A stretch of 64,000 nucleotides of DNA from Monosporascus cannonballus (lineage: Eukaryota > Ascomycota > Sordariomycetes > Xylariales): assembly GCA_004154925.1 (NCBI GenBank), contig QJNS01000056.1, positions 1 to 64,000 of the forward strand. Reading direction: 5' to 3'. Shown here in pieces: positions 35,042 through 45,890 of the stretch. How positions within the stretch are numbered: the stretch's first letter is position 1; every line of letters begins with the position of its first letter. The notes under the pieces were generated by a model that was not told the DNA's origin, searched no databases, and was given only the letters and a program-made list of their open reading frames with translations. The position numbers were made by a program, and so were the translations under genes.

Positions 35042-36196
35042 ATGCAGCAGAGCACTGGCGAGACCAACGGCCTGTCGAATGGTCTCACAAATGGACAGCC
35101 TAATGGCCAAACCACTGGCCAAGGCGGACGCAGGCCTGTCTCAGATGCAGGACCCGGCAGCGGCGAAAGTAGTGGTACGGGCCGAGGGGGTAGAGGCTCG
35201 CTCAGTGGCGCGAACTCAGATCCGGGCGACATGACCCGCCAGGGCCTCTTTGGCACTTTTGGCGTAGACATTGCTGGTGGTCGTCGTCGTCCTATAGGCC
35301 ACCCAGGCCTAGCAGTTCTGCCGGAACAACCCGATTATCCGCCCTGCCCACCCAACACTCCCGAGGAGCAGCAGCCTGACCAAGATGGCCTCCAGAATGG
35401 TGGTGGCAATGGCCACCAGACTGAAAGCAGCAACGGCAACAACACTCATCGGACCATTGCGACTCTGTGCTCACAATCACAGAGATTCAACGAGGGCGAG
35501 AAGGAGAGCCAGCCTGCCTCGAAGGACTGGCTCAGCAAGGTCTACATCCCGCAGATGCCCTCAAGTAACCCGGAGGAATTCAGCAACCGGTACTTCGCGA
35601 TCAAGCGATCCAATATCTCAGGACTTGGTGCGTTTGCCCAGAGAGACCTGAAGAGAGGATGGACGATACTCGTCGAGAGGGCGATTATCGAGGCGACGGA
35701 GCAGACGTTCTACGACGAGCTGGATAAGTTGACCCCCGATCTTAAGCAGGCATTCTCACGCTTGCACGCGTATTTCGAAACGCCAAATCTTGACCCGAAC
35801 ATGGCAATCCTGCGCACAAACGGGTAAGCTCTTAACATATCCCCCCCGGCCATACCGTCTTAAAGATCGCTTTCAACGTGCTGACCAATAATCCGGGCGG
35901 GCAGTTTCGACAACCGCACAGCCTGCGGAGGCCTCAGCATCTTCCTAGTCGCCTCTAGGTTCAACAACGCATGCCGACCCCGAAACAATATCGATTATTA
36001 TATCGATAAGGCGCGACACAGCATCGTATTGAAAACGCGCACGAACATTCCCGCCGGAACCGAATTGACCATCTCTTACGGCGCACAGCCCCGGACGTTG
36101 TTGTCGAAATGGGGATTCCGCTGTAGGTGCGGCGCTTGTCAGCCTCTCACCGATGAAGAGTGCCGGGCAATCCTCAACCCTCCTAAGATTTGGTGA
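35042..36196 (+). CDS. SET-domain protein with altered NHxC motif
   Basis: Two exons, 35042-35823 and 35905-36196, with an 81-bp GTAAGC..CAG intron, giving 357 residues. Residues 1-160 are disordered (Gly/Asn/Gln-rich with short NGL/NGQ repeats, then Pro-rich). The SET domain begins at about 182 (YFAIKRSNISGLGAFAQRDL) and includes IPAGTELTISYG at 309-320. A post-SET-like CRCGAC (334-339) should bind zinc. The family transfers methyl groups from S-adenosylmethionine to protein lysines. The usual R-F-x-N-H-x-C cofactor-site motif reads R-F-N-N-A-C here, so Asn282 (AAC, 35966-35968) stands where His is normal (one base from CAC). Activity is therefore doubtful. No operon-like context is seen. 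Confidence 0.78.
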
Positions 36197-36695
36197 CAAA
36201 CTTCACATCTTTTCCAGTGTATTCCCTTCCCTTCCGCAGTAATAATGCGGTAGGGATGGATACCGTCGTCATGTGGAAGGGAAGAAAAGAAAAGTTCATG
36301 CTTCTGTTCTCGTGGTGGCCAACTCATATTAGCTAGTTGCCAGGCAAGGTTCATATTCCAGGGACCTTCATCTGGGCCCTAAAAACGCACTGGTCTACAG
36401 CGCATGGTACCCCGGATACCATTATAAAGAAAAGTTCGTGCTGTTTCCCCCAAACCCATGCCTTTGATTATTAGTATCCGTTAAGTGTATTGTGACTATG
36501 CGTTAGTCATCAGCTACTCAAGACTGGAAACACGGCAAGTTATTCTCACGTTCACTCAGGAGGCGGGCTCCAGTTGCCTCGCCGCTAGAAGCCGCATCTC
36601 GTCTAACTTTGATGACGATTTCTCGAGGTTTGACAATTAGCCTAAGTCACTTGCGGAGATAATGATTCGTTATTTGCGACACTGCGGTCGCTTTC

Positions 36696-37040
36696 TCATG
36701 TGAGATATATGACCCAAGTGGTCAAGAAAACCGAGCCTGAGGTGTTACCTTGCCAGCTCCTGGAGGCGTGCAACGCATAGTTGCTCCCAGCGATACATTT
36801 CCACCGGTCGCCAAACCGCTTGTGCTTCAGTATTCCCGGGAACCTGATCCGTTCCTTGGCATTGTTCTTGAGTATGTTGTTCAGCAGATCCGCCAGCAGA
36901 GCCACCTCTTCCTTCGGCAATCGATAGGTCTTACTCATGCAACCGCTCGCTTCTTTGACGCTCTCCACCTGGTCGCGCAATGTGGGTTCGATCAAGAACT
37001 CGGTGTGCGGGCGCTTCCGGGGCAGGTGACCATGATTTTC
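36696..37040 (-). pseudogene. Protein kinase C-lobe fragment
   Basis: The minus-strand frame reads TEFLIEPTLRDQVESVKEA, then a helix-rich stretch EEVALLADLLNNILKNNAKERI ending in ILKHKRF. This matches the end of SRPK/DYRK-like kinase catalytic domains (subdomain X-XI, with the conserved Arg in KERI and a terminal H-[KP]-x-F). The preceding kinase motifs (DFG, APE, HRD) are not visible in 37040-38000, where frames are broken and unlike kinase. It is best read as a decayed 3' remnant. Confidence 0.4.
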
Positions 37041-40000
37041 CAGTCTATCTCGGCTAGTGACCTGTTGCTCGCGACCCCGACTACGCTGGGTGCCCGTCGT
37101 CCCTGGTAGTGTATGGTGTTGACGGCCTTCGGCCAGTTAGCGTCGCGAGGCGTCGTGGCGCCAGGGTCAGATACTGTATCTCTTTTACTTCGGCTTGCAC
37201 CTTTTGTGATTTCGGCAAGTCTTTTATATCTTTCCCAATCGTTGACTCGGGCGTTGAAGAGTATGTGACTTTAATTGGCTGCCAGTCGTCGGGAGGTGTC
37301 CTTAGTGGCGAGGCGAAATCGGTAGCTGTAGACGCATTGCTATGCTTGTCCGGGCATCCTTGGCTCCCGTCTTTTGAACTCTATAAAGTTTCGTTGTCTG
37401 CTTCCAGTGGGGATCGCGGATAGACGACACACTCTCCACTTAGGTCTTCATGTAGTAGAGTTGGATAACCGGTGTGTTTCTCGCGGTGCTGTCTGACCTT
37501 GCGCCATTCCTTCAGCCTTCCGGCAGAATGATTAGCGTTAGTTTAGTTAGAAGAGTCACTCGCATTATCCGGCGAGGAACTGAGATCTCTCTCGCATACA
37601 TATTTATCCCAATTTCTAGGCAAATAGTGCCGGTCAGATTGTTTCCGAGAAAGTCCCCCCGACCATCTCCGAAGTTCCAATTGATCAGTCCCGCATATTT
37701 CTTTGACCTCTGAATCTTGAGGTACGACAGTCCCTAGCCCTTCTTTGAGCCTCAGGGGAAAGGGGCCGAATGCCCAGCCTAGAGAGGAAAGGACATTAGG
37801 CATAGAGTGTACCCGGTTCAACTTGGCCCCGGAGTGTTCTTTCAAGTAAAGGCATGTCAGCCGGCTCCACTAGATATTTTGGCCTCCCCGGCTCCTAGGC
37901 CCACTAGCCCATTCGTCGGTGGGATGCTTGTCCACACGACCGAAGGCATATCCTGATGTCTCGCCCGGACACAGCCTCATGATCAAGTTGCATCAATATC
38001 ACTTCCGGGTTAAAGTCTAACTCTGCGTCAGGCTTACTTATGCCGGAAGAAGACAGTAGCCATGGATATGCTTACCACCATGACATATGCCTCTTCTGTA
38101 TCCGTAGCAGAGCGCCAAGCATGCCTGATAACAGAGGCCTTTCAAAAGTTCCGGGTTCTCTGTGCTGATGCCTGATATACTCTGGCTCAATAGGGACTCA
38201 AGCAAGTCCGAACCAAGGCATAGGTGGCGACCATTTAGCCCACTAACCCAGAAGTGCTCTACGGGCATGGAAAACCTGATTGAACTTCATCTCCGTCCGG
38301 CATCTCTTTAAAATATGGCATGCGACTAGTTTCCGGCAGGACTTCGATGATTTCTCAGCTATCACGATCTTCACTGCCACGAGCGAACGATCGTCGCTGT
38401 CCCCTGCATAACCAAACAGTGGAGGATTGGCCGTGGTCGAGCTTGTGCATTACCACGTAGCAGCTGTCGAGGCGGTCTCCTATCTCGATCGGATGACACC
38501 ACCGCTTTTTATGCCTGTTGCTTCCTCAACTCTGCTTGATCTACATAGAAGATGGAAATAGGACGATTGTCTGAGGTGTAATGGCTCTGTTGCCTCGACA
38601 CGGAAGAGACCGTCCAAGGGGTTATCGGAAAGGCTGCCAGGCAGTGAACCAGCATCCTCTGCTGTCACGTAAGAGGTCTCGATTCCTAGAACGAACAGAA
38701 TGTACTAAGATGGGTGTCCGTGCTTTGTTCATCGCTTTTCCGCGAGCGGGCGTGTACAGGATAAAACTAGTCGTTTTAAAAGTAAGTCGATCGAGCGGAG
38801 AGCGGAGAGCGCCCGCTGTTTACTCCGCGTGGAACCAGGAATCACATAGAAATTTTGCTTGACCTTCGCTTATGCACCGCTGCTACTCCAACATGCCCGT
38901 TTGAAGGCTGACTGAGCACATCAGATGCACTCTTAAGCAAGCGGAGGAAGAAACCTCGAGGGTCACAATTCGACAGGAGATGGAAAGCCCGCGCATATCG
39001 AATTGCGCGGCCTTGGAAATTCCGCAGACGCGAACTTTACTGATTCGTGCGTTGAGAAGGGGTGGGGAAACAAAAAAGGAGGTTGCTCAGTAAGGGACTA
39101 CATTGTTGATACTTCGATGGCTGAGTAAACACTTAGCTGCCCCCTAGTCCAAGGCCTAATTATTATGTAAAGCCCTGAGAGACGTGGGAGGAGCCCTTTA
39201 GCAATGAATTTCATCTCCATCCTCGCAATGTCGTGTTACATGTTACACAACATGACCCCTGTGCCCAGTATTCCCGATATATCTGTCCGTCGAGGGGAAC
39301 TCACGGTCATTCGACCACTGACACGCAGGTTGTGGTGATAACTCGCGGACGGGGGTAGACGCGGACGGCGTAACGGCATGGAATACCGACATGCTTCCCG
39401 TACCCGGGTACTTATATGTGGAGAGACAAGACCAAAGGCGGTAGCCTCGGGCCGTAGCGAAGACCTCTCGATCCTCGGACCGCGCCCGCCGTTGCGGCGG
39501 CGTTGCCTGCTACCTAGGTACGTTATACATAATCCCCAAACAGCCGTACCTGTATTTCCAACAACCCTGAGCCACACACCTATACTAGCGACCCAAAAGG
39601 CGGAATGCGCGGATCGAACCAGCTGAATCGATCGAGGCTCTTGTTCCACTCCCCACCCATGGACATCACCTAAGGCAGCCTATGCCTACTGGCCCAACAG
39701 ACGCACTTCCACATCCGCCGCTTGCCTGCGGGGTTTCATCACGAACTCTACGAATACCGATATGCGTTACCTTGTATGTAGTACGTAAAAGCAGACACTT
39801 CTCCCTCCCATCACGCGTCTCCCATCGGCCCACCCCCTCCGAGATCACGACCCTTATTCACGCGTCCCTCTACCCGGCAGCCAGACATTCACGGACGACT
39901 TCAAAATACGGAAACAGGAACGCGAGACACTTTGCGAGGGGGGGTGGGGTGGATGATTCGTAATTGGATATCTGCAGCACCGCCGACCAGCTCCAAGCCC

Positions 40001-40896
40001 ACGACGCAACCACCCGCGGCTAGCCCGGGTCTCACTGAGCTAGGCCGGCGTGCTTGAGTTAGCTGCTCTCTGGTGGTTATGGTATGGTACGGTGTGGTAT
40101 ATGCTATAGTATCTGCTCAATAAGTAGGCGCGTAGGTAGGCGGTGGCAAGCTTTCGATTCCTGGATTCCCCCCGTCAGTGGCTGGGCAGCTATCGCGCTG
40201 AGTTCTCGCGTGCCATACCACCCTTCCCTTCTCCCCTCCCTTTCTTCCTATACCCCATCTCATCTTTCCTCTGAACCCCTCCTCTTTCCTGTCGCCCTCC
40301 CTATCCAGTCTGACTCGCAGAGACAAGACCTCGCCCCGCCCAGCTCTCTTCGTCCATGTGTACTGGGATAAAAAAAAGAAGAAAGGATTGAAAAAAAAAA
40401 AAAAGTTCTGAAGAGATGTAGAACATTTTACAAAAGAGATGAGGAAGAAGAATTTTGTGTTGCCCGGGCGCTGCTCGGTGTGCTCCTGTACCCCCCCGCC
40501 CTGACAGGGCTCGTGAATGTGTCCTCTAGTTAGGCTCATCTGGATGTGTCGAACTAAGATAACCCTCCTTGTGCCAAACTGTATTATGCCTAAAGCACCT
40601 GATATCGAAATGTTCCAAAATGGTGTCCGAAATTGGTCGGCCTTTTCAGATGAGATGAGCGGAGTGCATATTCCCTTTGGTCAAGCGTACGCGGAGGCGC
40701 TTCTGCGGGGAGTAGAGTCGTCCTTGGGGCGAGGGAAGGCTCGCAGCTTTAAACGTTATATATAGTATTAAAAGGGCACATCGGCACAAGGTTTCGAAGA
40801 AGTCGTCATCACCGAACGCCTCCCGCTATGATAACACGTAGCTGCTCTGTGGATGCGTCTGGGTTTGTGTGGGAAGAAAGTAAGGATATACGAAGA
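37041..40896. other. Intergenic tract, no supported gene
   Basis: Nearly 4 kb with only chance-length frames. The sequence is mostly balanced in composition. A pyrimidine-rich block (about 40200-40340) and an A14 tract (40391-40404) lie near the right end. Nothing else was recognised. Confidence 0.45.
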
Positions 40897-42508
40897 TTAG
40901 AGAGTGACATCGAGGACTAGGCTAACGTCTCGGACATTAGGTCCGGCCAAGTCTTCGAGAACGGGTATCAAGTCTAGAAGTTCGTTGTCATGGGCATCGG
41001 AAAACCAACTGCTGATCGGAACGGCATGCTGGGGATGGAATATGTATGATGTCGGGGAGTTGTCGATGATGATGGTGTCTTTCAGATCACGCCCAACCTG
41101 GGACAGATCCTTGACGTAGTTGCCTTGGTGGTTGTAGCAACTTTCGCGGAAGAGTCGATGGTGAACGACTTTATGGATGTCGAGTTGATCCAATAACGGG
41201 TCGCCGTACTGCAGCTCAAGTCAGCCTCACGCAGACCCCAACACTGAAAAGTATTCCCACGTACCTTCGACACCGACGCCGTGAAAACAACCACCTCATA
41301 AAGCTCGCCTATCCGCTTCATGAACTGATCGACACCAGGTCGTTTTATTACGTATACGTTGTGGTAGTTACCCTCGATCTCGACGGGTATAGTGAAATCA
41401 GCCTGATGAAGGATCTGGGAGAATTAGCACGTCATGTCCACCGAGTGAGGTTCCGATAACTTACCTTGAAAGAACTGTGTACTAGAGTTTCATCTAGATC
41501 TAAAACAAGACACTTTCTACCCTTGAGGTGAGGTTCGACCGGAGGTAACAAGAACTTCTGCGGCTCGCCTTCTTCGGAAGCTATCGATCTTTCGCCCTGA
41601 GTAATCGGCGGGGCGGGGGCAATGGGTATCGGCCCAGGTGGGGGTGCAGACATCGGCTTCGATAATTGCTCGTCGGCGGTATCGACGGGTTCCTCGGCGG
41701 GCTGACTGGTGGCAGCGGCGGCATCCGCATCTGGCATATCCACATCGCTGTCTGCCTCTTTTGTGGCAGCCTCGGCGGCCTGTTCCTTCTCTCGTTGTTC
41801 CGCCACCGGAGGATTGACGGTAATGCTTGGGCCTGGGGCACCGGCGGTGGTAGTGGTCTGCTCGGTCTCCACGACCCGATCTTGGTCATACGCGGCGGGC
41901 GCCGGAGTAGGCTGAGCGGGTTTGGGTACGTCGTGGGCAGGGCCAGAGAGAGGCTGGACCTCAGGCTGTGTCTCTTTCTCCTTCTCTTGAAGCTGAGTCT
42001 TGCTGGCGGTGGTCTGCTCTGATGGCGTTATAGTCCTCCGGCTCGAGGTCAACGGCCTTTGGGGGATCCTGTCCAGTTTGTGCGAGGGCAACGGGTCTTC
42101 GCCTCCTTCCAGACCGTTTGCGTTATCAGGGACTCCACAGCACCCCAGCAGCGCAAGCAGGCCGCCCTTTTTCCGCCTCTGGGGGCCACCGGCAGAAGAG
42201 TTGGGCTGCGATGTGCTAGACGCAGGGGCTGCACCCGCACCGGATCGATTACTCGAAACACTGCCATTTCGTCGCCGCCCGAGCCTGCTACTCTTGGATT
42301 CTTTCGAGTGTCCGCCAATGCTGTCGCGATGTTCGTTGGCGGTAGCTCCGCTCAATCCCGTTGTGGCAGACGATGACTGGACCTGCTGGGATGACGCTTT
42401 CGATGGTACGCCTAATAGGCCGCGTCCTCTTTTCGAACCTCCACCGCTGTCTCTCTCCTTGGACGCCTCATGCTCCAGCTGAGCCTTCTCGTCTGGACCT
42501 TTAGACAT
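40897..42508 (-). CDS. Psr1/NIF-type HAD phosphatase
   Basis: Serine/threonine phosphatase of the FCP1/NLI-interacting-factor branch of the HAD superfamily. Closest by plan are the yeast Psr1/Psr2 plasma-membrane phosphatases, which act in sodium/general stress response. Three exons (42508-41465, 41414-41265, 41208-40897) with 50- and 56-bp introns give 501 residues. The first 320 or so are a disordered Ser/Thr/Pro/Glu-rich region with a short hydrophobic di-Cys patch ([10 protein letters not shown], about 119-128), a candidate palmitoylation/membrane-contact site. The catalytic domain starts with [15 protein letters not shown]; Asp337 is the nucleophile and Asp339 the general acid of DxDxT. 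Then follow VVFTAS (motif II), [22 protein letters not shown] (motif III/IV) and a C-terminus ending near 40897. The start is the ATG at 42508, after a stop-rich leader. Confidence 0.88.
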
Positions 42509-45500
42509 GCCTGATAGTCGAGATGCGATCAGCTACAGGAGCTTGTTGTCTTGCCGCACTACGAATCCGGGTTAGCGATGGTGTCAAGGATGTAGGGAAA
42601 TGCCCATTGCATCGAGGTGGGTTAATACAGCCCAAAAGTAAATGCCGGGGAATGCATGGGCGACCTTTGTGGTACCAAACACCAGCGACTTCACATTTTG
42701 GACCTACATGCAGCCCCCCCAACTACCCATAGGGAAACCATTCACCATGGAGCATGCGACTGGAAAGAAGACACTCCACGACGGGCATGCAATGATGTTC
42801 GTCTAACGCACTTGCTCGAAAAGACTGGGATGGATTGCCGCTCACCTCCGTGATCTCCCAGTCAGCCTCGAGTGGCTGCCGGACCCCCTTAATCCAAGGA
42901 TTGATGTCTTGGGTATCGCCGTCGTTTGCGAGTCAGACGGAAAGGAGGAGCGGGCTGGATGGGGTGATTGAATCCAAAGCCGCGACGGGGCAATGGGATG
43001 CGGTGCGATGCTATTCCGGACTATGATGCGCGCCAACAATTAAGAATAAGGAGAGCAGCTTACAAGGGGAGCGCGCTTTGATGATGAGAGGTGAAATAAG
43101 GATCGGGTCGAGAAGGTTGTACCTGAGCCGGGAGATTCAACGGGTGGAGAACTGGGATTTGGGAGAAAGTTGGAGCTAAACTGAACGTAGCGAGCCCTGT
43201 ACGCAGTACGTAGGTATGTATGCACCAGTATAATGAACGGGAGAGCGAAATAAATAAAAAAGGGTCATATAAGAAGCTGCTCGTCAATTTCGCCTCTCCT
43301 CCTAATAATTCTAGGTGCCCGCCGCAATTTTCAAATCGTAAGAAAGCGATATTATGGTTCGAAACTCCGTCCCTGATCGCAAGCGCAACGGGAGACTCGC
43401 TGCCTCAGGTGTAGGGAAGGCTTGACAGATTCTCCAGGGGAAAGGAAAAGGTGATGATGATGATAAGATGAGAGAAAAGGGTGGTGGCCGGTTCCGTTAT
43501 AGGAGGTACCTACGCTGTAGGTACTACGGGTAATTGTAGAGATCCAAGGCTAGAAGAGCTCCAGAGAGGAAAAGTCGATTAATGGATGGATGGGTTGCCC
43601 ATGCGGCACATGCAGATAGTCACTGCCTTAGCTGCTATAAAGTATAGATACATCTAGCGCTAATGACGGCTACTGCAAAGTGAAGGGGCTTCCCAAGGAC
43701 CAGGGAGTTTGTCAAGGAGCTTCTCAAAGGAGGTTGAAGGTACTTGTACATCTTGCAGGGAGCTGGAGGCTGAAGAATAAGGAAAGCCTGGAATCGCAAG
43801 CGAAATTGCCCAACGAGAAAAGCAGCGAAATGGGGCACGGAGCACTGGACCGGGGGGTGCCTGGCAGATTTTTAGTTAGGTTGGTGGACTTGTGTGATGA
43901 ATTATTGAATTGACTCTGCCGATAGTTACTTCATCATTTCATTTTGGGCCACTAACACATATTCAATACCTGTCAGCGAGCACGCGGGACTGGTCCCTGT
44001 CATTGAATGCCTGATCCATAACGAAGACTGCACTGCAGACCAGGTGAAAATACAGAATAAATCGAACGCAAATGGTGCTGACAGAGTATGTGAAGCCCCG
44101 GCCTGGAAGCTGGCCACCTCTGCTAACAGATTGCGTCCCTGGCTAGCCCTCCTAGGTGAGATTAGCCAAGTCCAGATATCATCACGTTTGTCCAATGTAA
44201 GATCGCCCCGAATGTGATTTCTACTCTGTTGACTTTTAGAACAGAGCCTCTAACCACAAATGGATATCGAAATGATCTAGCAATTCCCGTCATTGGCAGT
44301 CCATCGCCAGAAAACCGCAAATGTTGGAAGCTTGATGCTGGAAACCCTGATCGAATGTGGTCTGAGCGTTGTCGAGACTCCGCGCTTATAACAATGTATT
44401 GGTACGTATGTGTGTGTCATGGTGCTTCTAGACAACCGGAATCTAATCGCCGGTGGCCTATCCCAATATGAGGCTTTCAAAATTCAGCCTTTAGCTGATA
44501 TTAAGGTTCTTTCGCCCCGTCAGCACCAAGTCGAGGCCGCTGGAACACTATGGCTACCCATGTATTTGGATTACGGTTTACTTCGTATGGCTTACATCTT
44601 CTCTCTCATCATAGGTTGGTATGACGGCCATCTCGACAACATCGTAGTAACATGGCCGCAACAATGAATTCAAAATGCCCTATTTCTAAGATAGAATGGA
44701 GCATCTGGGTCACCCGTCGATAGGACGTATGCAAATCCAGGGGGGACAATCCAAGACGGGGAAACCTGACGGGTTGAATGCAACCATTACATCGCAGCGC
44801 ACTGATTGGTCATGTTGGCGCCCATTACAGTAATGGTGGGAAGGGGGGGATTTGGGAGCGGGCCCATCCGGCAGCGGGCCTCATGCACGCATTGAGTTGA
44901 GTTACAGCAGGTAATATACTGGTAGTATGTAACAAAGGGAGCTTGGCTGCGGATCTGCGACTCTTCCGTAGGCTTCTTGATAATAACTAACAACACCTTG
45001 GGGGCGACTTGTACGAGAGGTTGTTGTAAGTGTTTATGCGGTCTCATATTTATCTCCTATATCGGGAGCCCTGCGAAGAGTAAGGTACCCGGGGTCAAAC
45101 TGCAAGGAGGCGGCCACGTGTAACATAGATCTCATCATCTCACCAACAGGCCGGATAAAAACCATGAGGCTTGGGGATGGGTGAACTGAAACATGGATGC
45201 TTCCACGCTTCGGCAGGACTTGCCATGAATACAGGCACGATTCTGCTCTATATCAGGTTGTCAAAAGTGGCTTAATTGCGTCTTGTTACTCTTTTCAGTC
45301 TCTTGAATAGGTAGGCAGGTAGGTAGGTACCTTACATTAGTTGGCAATAACACAGGTGGGGGGGTGATGCATTTACGAAGCAAAGCGACAAACCAACTTT
45401 TGAACTGTGGCGTCCTCTGTAGGTGTATGCGTCTGTTCTGTGGCTGTGCAGGTGGCTAGAGGGTATGCCTAAATAGGTCCGGGGGAATCCCAGTCAGTGA

Positions 45501-45890
45501 TGGGGTATTTCCTGGGGTGGAGAGCTTGAACCTCGGACCATTATTTCACATGCCAGCATCAGTTACCTAAGCCACCGTAACATATCCCGTCCCTCATACA
45601 TCATAGCCGCCTTTCGTGTCCGAACCGCGATCTCCGGAGACCATGTGCGATATTCCCGCCCGACGTCTCTCACTCCTGGCGCTCTCGGGATTTATCAACT
45701 GTATTTTGATAGTTTCTTCACTCGCTTTAACTGGAAACAATCAACTCAACATTTCATAACTGGAATTTTATACCTCTTCTTCCCTCGTGGTAATACGCAA
45801 TTCCCTGCCGATGGCACGCCTCAAACTCCTCGATAACATTAGGTGAAGTCGAGACGAGCTCGAGGTTCACACCTCCGGAAATCCATCGGC
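42509..45890. other. Intergenic tract, no supported gene
   Basis: This holds the upstream region of the Psr-type phosphatase (left) and of the ABCD transporter (right). The frames present are short and unrecognised. A tRNA-like A/B-box pair on the minus strand at 45516-45576 is listed separately. A small GTAGG-type tandem repeat is at about 45308-45330. Confidence 0.45.
45516..45576 (-). other. tRNA-like sequence (A-box and B-box), not a good tRNA
   Basis: On the minus strand a TGGCTTAGGTAACTG segment (A-box-like) is followed by CCGAGGTTCAAGCTC (B-box-like) at normal spacing. The ends pair as GGTGG/CCACC. Acceptor and T-stem are incomplete (only about five and three good pairs) and total length is short. 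It could be a tRNA-derived SINE head or a degenerate tRNA. Confidence 0.35.

Noticed and set aside
39600..39670. GGTTCGATCC on the minus strand near 39612
   Set aside because: T-stem and acceptor do not pair; no A-box upstream on that strand.
41666..42482. Several plus-strand frames of 100-160 codons
   Set aside because: Antisense to the low-complexity N-terminal half of the Psr-type phosphatase.
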